A DNA stretch of 64,000 bases from Roseiarcus sp963805295 (GCA_963805295.1 CAWDTW010000112.1:39978-103977); one strand, 5' to 3'; counted from the first letter of the stretch, positions 29,780-40,018 are shown. Made by a program: numbers and translations. The notes: a model not told the origin generated them from the sequence alone.

Positions 29780-30480
29780 GAAGCGTTGTTCAGCACTGCT
29801 GCGGCGTTGCTGAACATGGACGTCGGGAACTGGAGCACGTCATGCGAGGTCCCGGTCGCGACAAAGCCCGGCGTCGGATACGCCGTATGCCGCCTCGTCG
29901 AGCCATGCGATGCGACGTCGAGAGATCGCCGCGTGATGGCGGAATACGCGGCTGCCATCGCGCAGCGACTGCGGCATCTCGTCCAACGCACCAAGCACCT
30001 CTCGCCAGATGTGTGCCCAGGTGCCGCGGCCGTGGTCCGGATCGACCTTGAAGATGGTGGTGGCGAACTCCTCGCCGAACCCGACCTCTGCGGCCTCGCC
30101 AACCGCGTGCTTGCGCGATACGTCCCGCAAAATTAGGAAGCGGAGGTGCTCCGCGTCCTTGGCGTCGCCAAGCCCGAGAGCGATCTGCGCGCTGTGGTCG
30201 TAGTATACGGCATTGATCAGAAGGCGGCCGAGGATGTCGTGCGCAAGCGCCCAATAGTTCCTCGGACCGCTCGAGAGCCGAACAAGGCCGAGCGGAGAGA
30301 GGTTCGCCCTTCGGTCGTCCAGTAGGAGCCGCAACGGCCAGGCGCTTGCACCCTGATCCAACAGAGACTCGGGCATCGGCAGGCGCTCCGAGCTGAGCGC
30401 CGCGATTTGCAGGACGGCCCTTCGTAGCTCAGGGGTTTCCACATACTTCTTGAAGGCACGGTATATCCATTCTTGGATCG
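29780..30480 (-). pseudogene. C-terminal part of the SIR2-like/P-loop NTPase gene
   Basis: Reads IQEWIYRAFKKYVETPELRR, AVLQIAALSSERLPMPESLL, NYWALAHDILGRLLINAVYY and FRHHAAISRRRIAWLD. This helical region follows the NTPase domain of the gene at 30429-31877, separated from it by a frameshift near 30480. The 3' end is destroyed where the IS630 fragment begins at about 29757. Confidence 0.6.
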
Positions 30481-31877
30481 AACTCGGAAAGGTCGTATTG
30501 GGCCTGCAGCCAGAAACTGAGCGTTATCCAAAAGGCGGCGATTCCCTCCAGAAGGCGGACGGAATGCGCTTCCTGGAAATTGCGCCATTGCCAATCCGGA
30601 CGCTCCTTGCCGTATTCCCGCAGGAAACGATTGAGGTGCCGCCCGAGTTCGAGCGCCTCGCGCTCGTCGAGCATGTGGTGAAGTTCGCCGAGTAATTTGA
30701 ACCGCGAAGTGTCGTAGTATCCCATCTCCCGCTGCGGCCCTGTGACGACCACGATGCATGCCGGGCGCCCAGCGCGCTCGAGTTGCTGGAGAAAGCGGCG
30801 GAGTTCCGCGTTGCGGAATTCCCAGTGTACTCGGTCGAAGACAATAACCCAAGGGGTCTCGTATATCCTAGGATCGTCTTCTGTGAACTCATCGGGCAAA
30901 CCGTTTGCGGCGCGGGTATTCTCGCTCCGTTGCTTCGCGCGGGTGAGAAAATTCACCAGAGGGAGCGCCTCCGGCGTAAACGGCAGCCCCTTGGCGACCA
31001 GGGCGGGGTAACCAGCTCGGGCGGCGTTGAAGGCGAGGTGGCGCGCGAGCGTTGTGCCTCCCGCCCCGGGCTCCGACATAATATAGCAGACTCGGTTCTC
31101 CGGCGAGCCGACGACGTCCAGGCGACTGAGCTGATCTTGCAGTCTAAGCCATGCCTCGTCGTTGCGGAACCAAGGGAGGTCGGCAGCGAACGCCCGCCAG
31201 TTACGCGCGTCGCCGCGGAAGAACGCGTTGAACTCCTCCTCTCCGAGCTCGCTCACCGATAGGTCGCGATCAAGGATCAGGTCGTAGCTGTCGAGGATCG
31301 GGCGATCCCGGTCATCCGCGTCGGACAGGTCCACCAAGCGCATGGAGCCCGCCTGGTCGCGTTGTCGCACAGTCAGCCGATCATCGCCGCGCGCCGCGTG
31401 GAAGGCCTCGACGAGCCTTGCGGCGAACGCCGCGAGCGGCAGCGCGACCACAGCCGCGGTCGGTCCCTCGCCGTATGAGTTTAGCCACCTATCGAGCCGC
31501 GAGGCGGCGTCCTCGGCGTCATCGACGACCACGAGCCGCGTGCGGAAACCAGTTGTCCAGAGCTCTTCCACACCTGCGGGCGGGACGCCCTTCGCAGCTA
31601 TGACGACCAGTTGGCGGATACCAGATCGGCGCAGTTCCTCGAGCATCGTCATCCGGCGCAGTTGCCGTTCAAATGTGGAGCCGCGATTGTCGCGTCCGGC
31701 GAGCAGGTAGACCGGTAGCGAGCGTGGCGGGAGGTTGATGCGCGACGGGTCGGAGTCAATGACGTGAAGGAAACCTCGCTGGCGAACCAGGGGGCCGTCG
31801 TCGGCCGCCTCCAACGCGGCAACAAGGCCCCGGTCTGTCTCCTCCAGGAACACCTGTTTCCAGGGGAGGCGAAGTAA
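30429..31877 (-). pseudogene. SIR2-like/P-loop NTPase (STAND-type, SAMD9-like), main part
   Basis: The frame continues from the segment at 33206-33345 once the ISAzo13 element is removed. It has a SIR2-like or related alpha/beta domain (PWKQVFLEETDRGLVAALEA, LHVIDSDPSR, SLPVYLLAGR, IRQLVVIAAKG), then a P-loop domain with the unusual Walker A SEPGAGGTTLARHLAFNAAR near 31065 and a Walker B-like strand TPWVIVFDRVHWEF. The GGTT form of the P-loop is reminiscent of SAMD9-type NTPases found in bacterial defence proteins. This affiliation is from memory and tentative. Interrupted by ISAzo13 at 31878 and frameshifted near 30480. Confidence 0.6.
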
Positions 31878-33205
31878 GGCGACGCCCAAAAATAGCCGAA
31901 TTCGGAATTTGCGAGTTTACTGGCATCGGCTGTTTAGCGGATTCCCGAGTGCGAGGCGAGCGTCTATATCGTGATGATGATAGACGAATCATCCCTGCGC
32001 GTCCGGTTTGACGCGCTTCGGCCTTCGCTGGACGAGCGACGCCGGCGGTTGAGCGCGGCGGCGGAGGCGAAGGCGGCGGGCTACGGCGGGATTGCGGCGG
32101 TCGCGCGCGCGACGAAGGTCGCCCGGAGCACGATTGGGCGCGGTCTGAAGGACTTGCGGAACCCCGGCTCCTTGACGGGAGAGGTGCGGCGCAAGGGCGG
32201 GGGCACTCCTCGGTTGACGGTCAAGGACCCGACGCTGTTGGAGGACTTGCAACGATTGCTCGAGCCGGCGACGATGGGCGACCCGATGCGGCCGTTGCGA
32301 TGGGTCTCCAAGAGCCACGACAAGCTGGCGACGGCGCTTCGCGCCATGGGTCACAAAGTGAGTTCCTCGACCATTCCCAAGCTGCTGGAGGAACTGAAAT
32401 ATTGTCGCCATTCCAACCGCAAGACCAAGGAAGCCGGCAAACATCCTGATCGCGACGCCCAGTTCGAATATATCAACGCGAAGGTCGAGGCGTTTCAGGC
32501 GGCCGGCGAACCCGTGATATCGATCGACGCGAAGAAGAAGGAATTGCTGGGCGAATTCAAGAACGGCGGTAGCGACTATGGGCCGCAGGGCGAACCGATC
32601 GAGGTCAACGCTCACGATTTCGAGGACAAGGAGTTGGGCAAGGTCGTCCCTTACGGGGTCTACGACATCGGCGCCAACCTCGGCTATGTCAGCCTCGGAA
32701 TCGACCACGACACCGGGGAGTTCGCCGTCAACGCCGTCCGATGCTGGCTCGATCAGATGGGTTGGAAGCTCTATCCCGGGATGAGGCGCCTGATGATCAC
32801 GGCCGACGGCGGCGGCTCCAATGGTTCACGGCTGCGGCTCTGGAAGTTGGCCCTCCAACAACTCGCGGACGAAACCGGTCTGATCATTCAGGTTTGCCAC
32901 TATCCGCCAGGGACTTCGAAGTGGAACAAGATCGAGCATCGCATGTTCTGCCACATCACGCAGAACTGGCGCGCGACGCCACTCCTCAGCCTCCTCATCG
33001 TCATCGAACTGATCGCCAACACCACGACGAAAACCGGTCTCAAAATCCGCTGCGAACTCGATAGCAACACCTATCCAAAGGGCATCAAGGTCTCGGACGC
33101 GGAAATGGCGACCCTCAACATGACCCGAGACTATTCCATCCAGAATGGAACTACAGCATCTCGCCGAGGTTTCACGAAATGAAGCAATAGTTTTTGGGCA
33201 TCGCC
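31878..33205 (+). mobile_element. ISAzo13-family element, copy 2
   Basis: 1328 bp, terminal repeats GGCGACGCCCAAAAA and its near complement, flanked by TAA on both sides. It is nearly identical to copy 1 and inverted relative to it. It sits inside the SIR2-like/P-loop gene: removing it and one TAA restores the frame (ERL-LRLPWKQ). Confidence 0.92.
31971..33182 (+). CDS. ISAzo13-family transposase, copy 2 (C-terminus frameshifted)
   Basis: 403 residues, identical in most positions to copy 1, with the same helix-turn-helix and D/D/E blocks. One C is missing near 33131 (GAGACTATTCC here against GAGACTCATTCC in copy 1), so the last 15 or so residues become YSIQNGTTASRRGFTK. The catalytic core is untouched and the enzyme may still work. 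Confidence 0.88.
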   Translation: MMMIDESSLRVRFDALRPSLDERRRRLSAAAEAKAAGYGGIAAVARATKVARSTIGRGLKDLRNPGSLTGEVRRKGGGTPRLTVKDPTLLEDLQRLLEPATMGDPMRPLRWVSKSHDKLATALRAMGHKVSSSTIPKLLEELKYCRHSNRKTKEAGKHPDRDAQFEYINAKVEAFQAAGEPVISIDAKKKELLGEFKNGGSDYGPQGEPIEVNAHDFEDKELGKVVPYGVYDIGANLGYVSLGIDHDTGEFAVNAVRCWLDQMGWKLYPGMRRLMITADGGGSNGSRLRLWKLALQQLADETGLIIQVCHYPPGTSKWNKIEHRMFCHITQNWRATPLLSLLIVIELIANTTTKTGLKIRCELDSNTYPKGIKVSDAEMATLNMTRDYSIQNGTTASRRGFTK

Positions 33206-33345
33206 TAAGCGCTCGATGTCGTCACGCTCCGAGGCAGTGGCAGCCGCCCCTTGCACCCAAACCGAGGCCTCCCGGTCCGCAAGGCCGGTGATCAGATTGT
33301 CCGGAATCTGTCCAGGCGTAGAACTATATTCACGGCGGAACTCCT
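33206..33345 (-). pseudogene. 5' part of the SIR2-like/P-loop NTPase gene
   Basis: The minus strand reads EEFRREYSSTPGQIPDNLIT then GLADREASVWVQGAAATASE and RDDIERL, leading in frame across the ISAzo13 site into LRLPWKQVFLEETD. The VWVQGAAATAS block is where SIR2-type domains have VxxGAGxS, so the nucleotide-binding glycine motif looks degenerate. No ATG or GTG start in this frame was found before a stop near 33403, so the true start is uncertain or lost. Confidence 0.55.
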
Positions 33346-34230
33346 CGTGCGCGTGTGGGGCTCGGGGTGACGTGATCGCCGAGTGATGCTCGGAACCAAG
33401 ACAGAGTTATATCCGCTGTCCTAGGCCGGCAACTGGCCACCCGAGATGCGAAAGTTAAATGGAGCCCGAGTTCGGGCGTCGGGTTTCGAGTGGGCTGTTG
33501 GCTGTAGCCGATCCCGTCGCGCTTGGTGCACATCTTCGTCGAGGCTAACTAGCCGCTGCCGTCCGCGCCGGGAATGTGCTGATCACTGAGACGGCATCGG
33601 GCTGCTAGCCTCACACCGGGACGACGGTCCGCTCGTTCAATCGGTAATCGAAGAGCCGCCGTTCCGCTTGCGGCCCCGCTTCTAATAACGTCTCGGCCCG
33701 AAAGACCGAAGGTCCGAGCTGGGTCGATTTGCCCAGTTCACTATGCCGTCGGTGAACGGCCGCTCTTTGCGCATTCCGGCCGTCCACCACAGCGTCATTC
33801 GCACAGCAAAACTCCGCCCCATCGCGGTCGGCCCCGACCCGAATGCAGTGATTCGAATTCGGGACCGCCTCGCGGCTCATGCTGACGGTCTGGCGCCCAG
33901 CGCCCGATGGTGTGTTTGTCATGTCCACACTATTCCTCCTACGACCGCGCTGCCGCTTTCGTGACTTCGATCGTCGTGCTTCTTCCCCGGCCGCCCTATG
34001 GTAGGCGGACTACCGCGAGCGCCAGAGCCACGGTCGTAACAGCGAGGCAAACCCGCAGGAAGCCCATCGCAGTCCTGTAGCCCGCGGAATGAAGACATGC
34101 CGTCGCCGAAAGCCGCTGGACGGGAGGATGATCGGAAGGCAAGAGTTCCAAGGACGGCCCGAAAAGGAGCGCCCTCGAAAACCTCGAGACCGCCGGCGCG
34201 CAGCAGGCGCACAACTGAAGTGCAGGGCCG
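33346..34230. other. Long region without a confident gene
   Basis: No frame matches a known family. A minus-strand peptide MGFLRVCLAVTTVALALAVV, ending RLP, near 34060-33990 looks like a single membrane helix but is too short to call. On the plus strand 34097-34230 a Lys/Arg/Pro-rich frame (MPSPKAAGREDDRKARVPRT...) runs into the next gene's start and could be a small basic protein. Confidence 0.35.
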
Positions 34231-35478
34231 ATGGCGTCTATTCGCGAGTGGCAGTTCAAGAGGAAGTTTCGCACCAATGCCTACGGCTGGCGCGCCTCGA
34301 GTTTTGCCATCGGCCGTCTCAAGGAAGCTGCCGCCGAGATAAGGTCCGTGGCGAAATCCGACCCGGTCGCGGCGGGAGACGGCGTCGTGTCGTTGATGGA
34401 GCGCATCTGGCCGGCGTTCCAGGGAATTGACACCTCGTCCGGCGCCCTTGGCGCTGCGGTCCTTCGCACCGTGAATGAGCTAATCCCGATCCTGACCGTC
34501 GCGTCGGCGGACCACGCAACCAGAGGCAAGTGGCTCGAGAGATTGTTCGAGGCGGTGCAAAGCGACGGCGTCGAATATCTGGCTCCGCTCGAATATCGCT
34601 GGGGCGAGATCGCCCAATACCCGGACCTGATCAACGAATATGCAGACCGAATGATCGGCATGGTACGGCGCGCCTGGGCCGATCACCAAACCTTCCAGCA
34701 TGTGATCGGAACATCCGTCTGCTTGTCGTGCCTGCTTGAGGGCGGCCGTTACGACGAACTTCACGAACTCCTGGCCACACGACGGATGAAGTCTTGGTCC
34801 TCGCACAGATTCGGTGCCGAGGCGTTGGTTCGTCAGGGATTATGGGAAGGCGCGATCGGGTTTGCAGAAGCGGCACGCAGCAGCACAAATCCCGGTTTCT
34901 CCGAAATGTCCATCGACCGGTTTTGTGAGAAGCTATTGATCGACCACGGTCGCGCGGATGAGGCCTATCGGCGTTATGGCCTGCGTGCGGCCAGCGGCAC
35001 GACGAACCTATCGGTCTTCCGCTCTCTGGTTCGCACATACCCGGACCGGGACCACCGCCGAATGCTCCTGGATCTGATCGAAACCCGCGGCGACAAGGGC
35101 AAATGGTTTGCGGCCGCGAAAGAGTCCCGGTTTTTCGACATCGCTATCGAGTGTGCCGCCGCGCAAGGCGCAGACCCATCGACGCTGGTCCGAGCAGCCC
35201 GCGATTTCTGCGGCAAGGAGCCGAAATTCGCCGCCGCCGTCGCGCTGCTTGCTCTCTCGACCCTTCTCGCTGGCGGGGGCTATGACCCAAGCGTGTCGGA
35301 AGTCGACGACGCCGTGAAGCACCTTCTCTCTGCTTCGCGCCAGATTGGGTCGGTCGAGTGGGCGTTGCGAGAACTCGGCAAGCTGGCGGAGCGGCAATGC
35401 GCGGCAGGCCGGGAACCGTTTCAGCGTGCCATCCAGGCCGCCCTGTCGCGCTGGCATCCTGGCGAGCCCAACCTTTAG
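34231..35478 (+). CDS. Conserved helical-repeat protein of unknown function
   Basis: An intact 415-residue protein: MASIREWQFKRKFRTNAYGW, AGDGVVSLMERIWPAFQGID, HQTFQHVIGTSVCLSCLLEG, GRADEAYRRYGLRAASGTTN, DHRRMLLDLIETRGDKGKWF, AAAKESRFFDIAIECAAAQG. Helix pairs resemble an alpha-solenoid/TPR-like fold. I recognise it as a conserved hypothetical of rhizobial and methylotroph genomes; in some relatives such helical proteins are linked to SWIM zinc-finger proteins, but none is seen here. It is soluble, with no signal peptide. It lies 200 bp upstream of the topoisomerase gene, same strand. Confidence 0.85.
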   Translation: MASIREWQFKRKFRTNAYGWRASSFAIGRLKEAAAEIRSVAKSDPVAAGDGVVSLMERIWPAFQGIDTSSGALGAAVLRTVNELIPILTVASADHATRGKWLERLFEAVQSDGVEYLAPLEYRWGEIAQYPDLINEYADRMIGMVRRAWADHQTFQHVIGTSVCLSCLLEGGRYDELHELLATRRMKSWSSHRFGAEALVRQGLWEGAIGFAEAARSSTNPGFSEMSIDRFCEKLLIDHGRADEAYRRYGLRAASGTTNLSVFRSLVRTYPDRDHRRMLLDLIETRGDKGKWFAAAKESRFFDIAIECAAAQGADPSTLVRAARDFCGKEPKFAAAVALLALSTLLAGGGYDPSVSEVDDAVKHLLSASRQIGSVEWALRELGKLAERQCAAGREPFQRAIQAALSRWHPGEPNL

Positions 35479-35676
35479 CAACCGCGGGCGACGGCGATTC
35501 AGCCTGACCGGTCACTGCTGGGTCGCACTGGATTAAACGGCGCCTGGCAACGATGCGCTCACGCGAGATCTCACCTCGACTGTTGCCCGCTCCACAGGTC
35601 ACTTGCGACTCGATCTTGTTCTCTATACGTTCTTCCGAGTCCACACCTCAAACTAAAGCCCCTGAATGAGACCTGC

Positions 35677-36694
35677 ATGGCGGATCAGATCGTCATCACC
35701 GAGAAAACCAGCCAGGCAAAAGACGTGCGCGCCGCCGTGGGCTCTCGCTACGGAGACATCCTCCCAGCTGAGGGACATCTGCTGGACCTTCTCGAGCCGG
35801 AGGATGTCGTGCCGGCCTGGAAGCGCTGGTCGCCGATCCTTCTTCGCCCCGAAGGCCTCTATGGCACTCGCCCTGCTGAAGGCGGCAACAAAGCCGTCAA
35901 GCTCAAAGCCATCCGTGACGCGCTGCGCACCGCAAAGCAGGTCTGGCTCGCCACCGATTGCGATCGCGAGGGGCAGCTCATCGGTCAGGAAATTCTCGAG
36001 CATTACAACTACCGCGGCCAGGTCATGCGAGTGCTATTTACCGCGCAGGATTCTCAGACGATCCGCGACGCATTCGGGCGGGCGAAGCCAAACGCCGAAT
36101 ACGCTCCGCTTTACGCCGCCGCCGTCGCGCGACGACAAGCCGACCAGATCTACAACCTGTCGCTGACGCGAACAGCGACCGTCATTCTCGGTCGAGGGGC
36201 GCGGGGTGTTATAGGAGTTGGCCGGGTCAAGACGCCAACTTTGGCGATCGTGTGCAAGCGCGAGCTCGAAATCCGGAATTTCGTGCCGCAGGCGTATTTT
36301 GAAGTCGTCGCCACCGCGACCGTGGCCAGCGGTCAATTCCAGATGCGGCACGCGCCGCAGCAGCGAATTGTCCGGCGGGAGGACGCCCAGGCGGTCGTCG
36401 AAGCGGCCCAAGACTTCGAGGGCGCGCTTGGCGTGCATATTGAGGACAAGCGGCAAGGGCCGCCAAAGCTCCACGATCTGCCTTCGCTCCAGAAACTGTG
36501 CAGCTCGCGCTTCGGTTGGCCGGCCAGCAAGACGCTGGAAGTCGCTCAGGAACTCTATGATGGCCAGGGCAAGAAGATCATCACCTATCCTCGCGCCGAG
36601 GTGCGTTATCTCCCGGAGAGCTTGACATCGGATGTTCCGAAGATCGTCGCCGGCCTGCAGGCGGGCAAGTCGTTCAGCGCGATCCCCGTGCCGT
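35677..36694 (+). pseudogene. Type IA DNA topoisomerase (TopB/TraE-like), N-terminal part
   Basis: MADQIVITEKTSQAKDVRAA begins the Toprim domain, followed by the acidic motif TDCDREGQLIGQEILEHY and LYAAAVARRQADQIYNLSLT. The active-site region GKKIITYPRAEVRYLPES contains the presumed catalytic tyrosine. The gene is interrupted after GKSFSAIPVP near 36690 by a piece of intron reverse transcriptase and resumes at about 36899. Type IA enzymes of this size with C-terminal accessory modules are typical of integrative or conjugative elements, where they resolve transfer intermediates. Confidence 0.85.
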
Positions 36695-36898
36695 CGGCGT
36701 AGGTCACGAGCCGCGTGCCGAGGGTTTGCTCCAGCCCGAACATCTTCCATCCCAGCACAAACCGGCGCATGTAGATATTCGCCAGCAAGGGTGAGATCGG
36801 CGAGCCCTGCGGAATGCCGCGCCGCTTGTCCCGCGCCTCGGTCGTGCGCGTCTTCCGACCCCGATCGTCGGTTTCTTCAACAGGGGCAATCCAGGAGT
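36695..36898 (-). pseudogene. Group II intron reverse transcriptase palm fragment inside the topoisomerase gene
   Basis: On the minus strand: SWIAPVEETDDRGRKTRTTE, ARDKRRGIPQGSPISPLLAN, IYMRRFVLGWKMFGLEQTLG, TRLVTYADG. These are RT blocks 4-5, with the GIPQGSPISPLLAN motif; the catalytic YADD is cut after YAD. It has no intron RNA ends, so it did not arrive by ordinary retrohoming and looks like a patch of captured sequence. Confidence 0.8.
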
Positions 36899-38283
36899 TT
36901 CCATGACAAGGGACTTGAGGGCGCCAGCCATCACGCGATCATTCCCAACGTCAACACGGTCGACAACCTGCGGGAGGTCTGGCCGCGTCTTTCGATCGAC
37001 GAGAAGAAACTGTTCGACGTGATCGCGCGGGCTTATCTGGCCGCCGTCATGCCCGACTTCCGTTACCGTCAGACGACCGCAACGCTCGACGTCCGGGGAT
37101 TCCCTTTTCGCGCCACCGGTCGCCAGCCCATCGATCTTGGCTGGCGCGGCATTCCCGGAGTGGCAACCCGCCGACGAAAAGGGCGATGAAGCGCAATTGC
37201 TGCCAGCACTGCGCAACGGCGAGATCACGAAGCTGGAAAACCCTACCATTGAGGACAAGGAGACCCGGCCCCCGCCGCGATACAATGAAGGAACCCTGAT
37301 CGAGGCGATGCAAAACGCCTGGCGTTTCGTTGACGACGAGGTGCTGCGGGAGCGACTGAAGGACGCCAAAGGCATCGGCACTCCGGCCACCCGCGCCGAG
37401 ATTATTGGCGGACTTAAGAAACAGGGCTTCCTCATTGCCCAGGGAAAGAACATCGTACCCACCGAGACTGGGCTGGCGCTGTTCGAGGTTCTTAAACAGG
37501 CGGATCCCTCGCTGGTCGACCCGGGGTTAACCGCGCAACTCGAATGCCTGCTCGACGAGGTCGTGATCGGCAAGCAGCAGATGATCGGTGCGATTGATGC
37601 GGTGTGCGACGTCGCTCAACGAACTATCGACAAGCTGCAGGAAGGCGCCGCCGCCGGGGGACCGCCGTTGCTCGGCGCCGCCATCGCCCGGCGACGCGAG
37701 ATCACGCCCACCAACGCCGGCGATGAAACGCTTTGCCGACAGCATCGCTCGGGAGAAAGGCGTCAAGCCTCCGCCAGGCTATGCGACATCGGGGTCGATC
37801 TGCCGCGCGTTCCTCAATCAGCACGCGCCCAAGAAAGCCGACGCTGGAATACCTGGAGCGTCTGGCTCCAAGCCTGCAAGTCCGGCACAGATGTTATTTG
37901 CCGAGAAGCTTGCACAGGAGAAAGGCATCGTTATTCCCGACGAGGCCAAGGCCACTTCGGCTGCCATCTCGGCGTGGATCGACTCCAATCAGGTCAAAAA
38001 GCGTGACAAGAGGCGCCGCAAGCGTGTCAACACGCCAACGCAATCAATCGCTCCTAAATCCGCGGTTCAAAGAAAGAGATCTCGGAAAGGCGCGGCAAAT
38101 GTCGTTGCCACAGCTACTCCGTCAACGCCGGCTCGGGGGAATTCGGGAACCGATACCCCACTGCGGATTCCCTACGGCAACAAGGATGCCGCCCTGAGAC
38201 TTGGCGCCCGCTATCGAGCAGGCGGCTGGTATGCCCCCGCGGGCGTCGATCTTGCTGCCTTTGGCGAACGCGGGTGGCTATAG
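36899..38283 (+). pseudogene. Type IA topoisomerase, C-terminal part with frameshifts
   Basis: Resumes at FHDKGLEGASHHAIIPNVNT and REVWPRLSIDEKKLFDVIAR. A base is missing near 37148 (the next frame gives AFPEWQPADEKGDEAQLLPA, then GTPATRAEIIGGLKKQGFLI). Another frame change near 37720 leads to MKRFADSIAREKGVKPPPGY, a repeated small module (AQMLFAEKLAQEKGIVIPDE) and a final DUF5710-type module (LRIPYGNKDAALRLGARYRA ... WYAPAG). The whole gene would encode about 800 residues. The end at 38283 looks natural. Confidence 0.8.
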
Positions 38284-38779
38284 AGCCAAGCGCCGCTGTC
38301 GAGTTGAGCCGGCGTCATCTCGGCGGTGCGTGCGTCGCGAACGGCCGGCTTTAGCTTCCTTCAGGGTGAAGCCCGACCCGCGGGTCTGCGCCGTCCGCGC
38401 GGCCACTTGACGCGAATAGGAACTCCGTGGCGTCGCGGTTGATCTGCGCGTCTATCGCAACATGCCCCACCGTTTCTTGAGAATGATTATGGCCAAGGTC
38501 GGCAGGCTCTGGGCGACGCGGCAGGGTTCTTGCGTGCGGCGGCAGGACGCGCTGCACCGCGGGATCAGTGACACCAACTTCTGGCCGGATACCTTCGAGG
38601 GCAACGGCCTCTGAAGTCCGAAACGCCTTACGGCTCAGGAGCGCATTACGCATGCCGTGATCTTTGAAAACGGACAAGTCGCGATGGAGTTGAGATCAAC
38701 GCGCGAGGCCGCTGGCAACACCAGCGGGCGCTCATTCTCCGATTGCGACGACTCTTGCCCCATCGGCTATTCTGCGGTC
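38284..38779. other. No recognisable gene
   Basis: I see open frames on both strands but none resembles a known protein. The right edge adjoins a serine-recombinase fragment. Confidence 0.35.
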
Positions 38780-38959
38780 CAAGCCCCAGGTCTCCTGATC
38801 GACGATCGGGTCATGAAGGCCTTCATGGACTTGGCCCTTGTGGGTCAGCCGCCCGACGTAAATCGGGTTCGACAGGATCTTATAGAGATGCCCTCGGCTG
38901 ATCACTAAGGCACCGTCAGACGAAAGGGGCGGAAACAGACATGTTCGGCCTAACGCCAC
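38780..38959 (-). pseudogene. Serine recombinase fragment
   Basis: The residues ISRGHLYKILSNPIYVGRLT then HKGQVHEGLHDPIVDQETW are the recombinase-domain motif that follows the catalytic resolvase domain in large serine recombinases. The catalytic Ser domain and the zinc ribbon are absent. Confidence 0.65.
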
Positions 38960-39067
38960 CGCGCCACACTCCTACTCTACCGATTCCGGCCGTCTGTGGT
39001 CAGCGAGCGAAGCCTTCCTGTCGTCCGGAGCTGCGCACGATGAGGTCATGGCGACCCGAGATCGTCG

Positions 39068-40018
39068 CTATCCAGATTTGCGTCGGCTCGTCGGCTGCGT
39101 AGCGGGCTTCGTTTCCGTCTCGGGTTGCTCTTTTCGCCCCGCAATCGGCAACAGCAGTTCCCCTTGACCTAGGACGCGTTCTTTCCCCTTCTTTGGTTTT
39201 GGGGTGGCAGCCTTCTTTGGCGTCCCGACCGCCTTTGCGTCTTCGGCGATGCTTCGGCGCAGAGCGTCCATCAGATTGACCACGGTCGTCGGGGCAACGA
39301 ACGAACGCACAGGAGCAGCCGGCATGCCCTGCCGCTTCTTTTCCAGCAATTGAAGCACCGCCTGCTCGTAGCGATCGACGAATAGGGTCGGATCGAATGT
39401 GGCCTCTTTGCTACTGAGGATATGCTCGGCCAGCTTGAGCATGTCTGGCGCGACTTTCACGTCCGGAATGTCGTAGAAATAATCCTTGGAGTCGCGGACC
39501 TCATACGGATATCGCAGCGTCGTGCCCATCAGCCCCTTCTCCCAGGGCTGGAGCATGATCACGCGCTCCCGCTTCGCCAGCACGACGCGTCCGAGCGCCA
39601 CCATGGCTTTGCCGCGCATTGCTTCGCGAATGACCGCAAACGCTTCCTGACCGACCGGATCACTCGGTCCAATGTAATAGGGGCTGTCTAGAAAGCGCTC
39701 GTCAATCTGGCTGCGCGGAACGAACGAGTTGATCTCTATCATGTGGTTGCTCTCGACCTCGATCGCCTCGAGCTCCTCGTCCTCAATCAAGAGATACGAG
39801 TTCTTCGCATATTCGTATCCGCGGCCCTTGTCCGCCGCCTCGACGAGCTCCCGCGTCACGTCGTCTACGAGCTGTTGGCGGAGCCGATTGCCGGTCTTCT
39901 TGTTGAGCTGGCGGAACGCGACCCGCTCGCTCGAGGACGAAGCCGTGTAGAGCGCAATCGGGCACGAAACGAGGGCCAACTTCAGGTAGCCCTTCCAGTA
40001 GGGACGAACGGTTGGCAC
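39068..40018 (-). CDS. ku: Non-homologous end-joining protein Ku
   Basis: An intact 316-residue Ku. The GTG start has GGAG upstream. The beta-barrel core is recognisable: VRPYWKGYLKLALVSCPIAL, FRQLNKKTGNRLRQQLVDDV, RGYEYAKNSYLLIEDEELEA, VALGRVVLAKRERVIMLQPW, GLMGTTLRYPYEVRDS. A Lys/Pro-rich C-terminal tail (PKKAATPKPKKGKER) is typical and helps recruit LigD to DNA ends. Ku rings bind double-strand breaks. No ligD gene is present in the window; rhizobia often carry several ku genes, some solitary. Confidence 0.93.
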   Translation of the reverse strand: MPTVRPYWKGYLKLALVSCPIALYTASSSSERVAFRQLNKKTGNRLRQQLVDDVTRELVEAADKGRGYEYAKNSYLLIEDEELEAIEVESNHMIEINSFVPRSQIDERFLDSPYYIGPSDPVGQEAFAVIREAMRGKAMVALGRVVLAKRERVIMLQPWEKGLMGTTLRYPYEVRDSKDYFYDIPDVKVAPDMLKLAEHILSSKEATFDPTLFVDRYEQAVLQLLEKKRQGMPAAPVRSFVAPTTVVNLMDALRRSIAEDAKAVGTPKKAATPKPKKGKERVLGQGELLLPIAGRKEQPETETKPATQPTSRRKSG

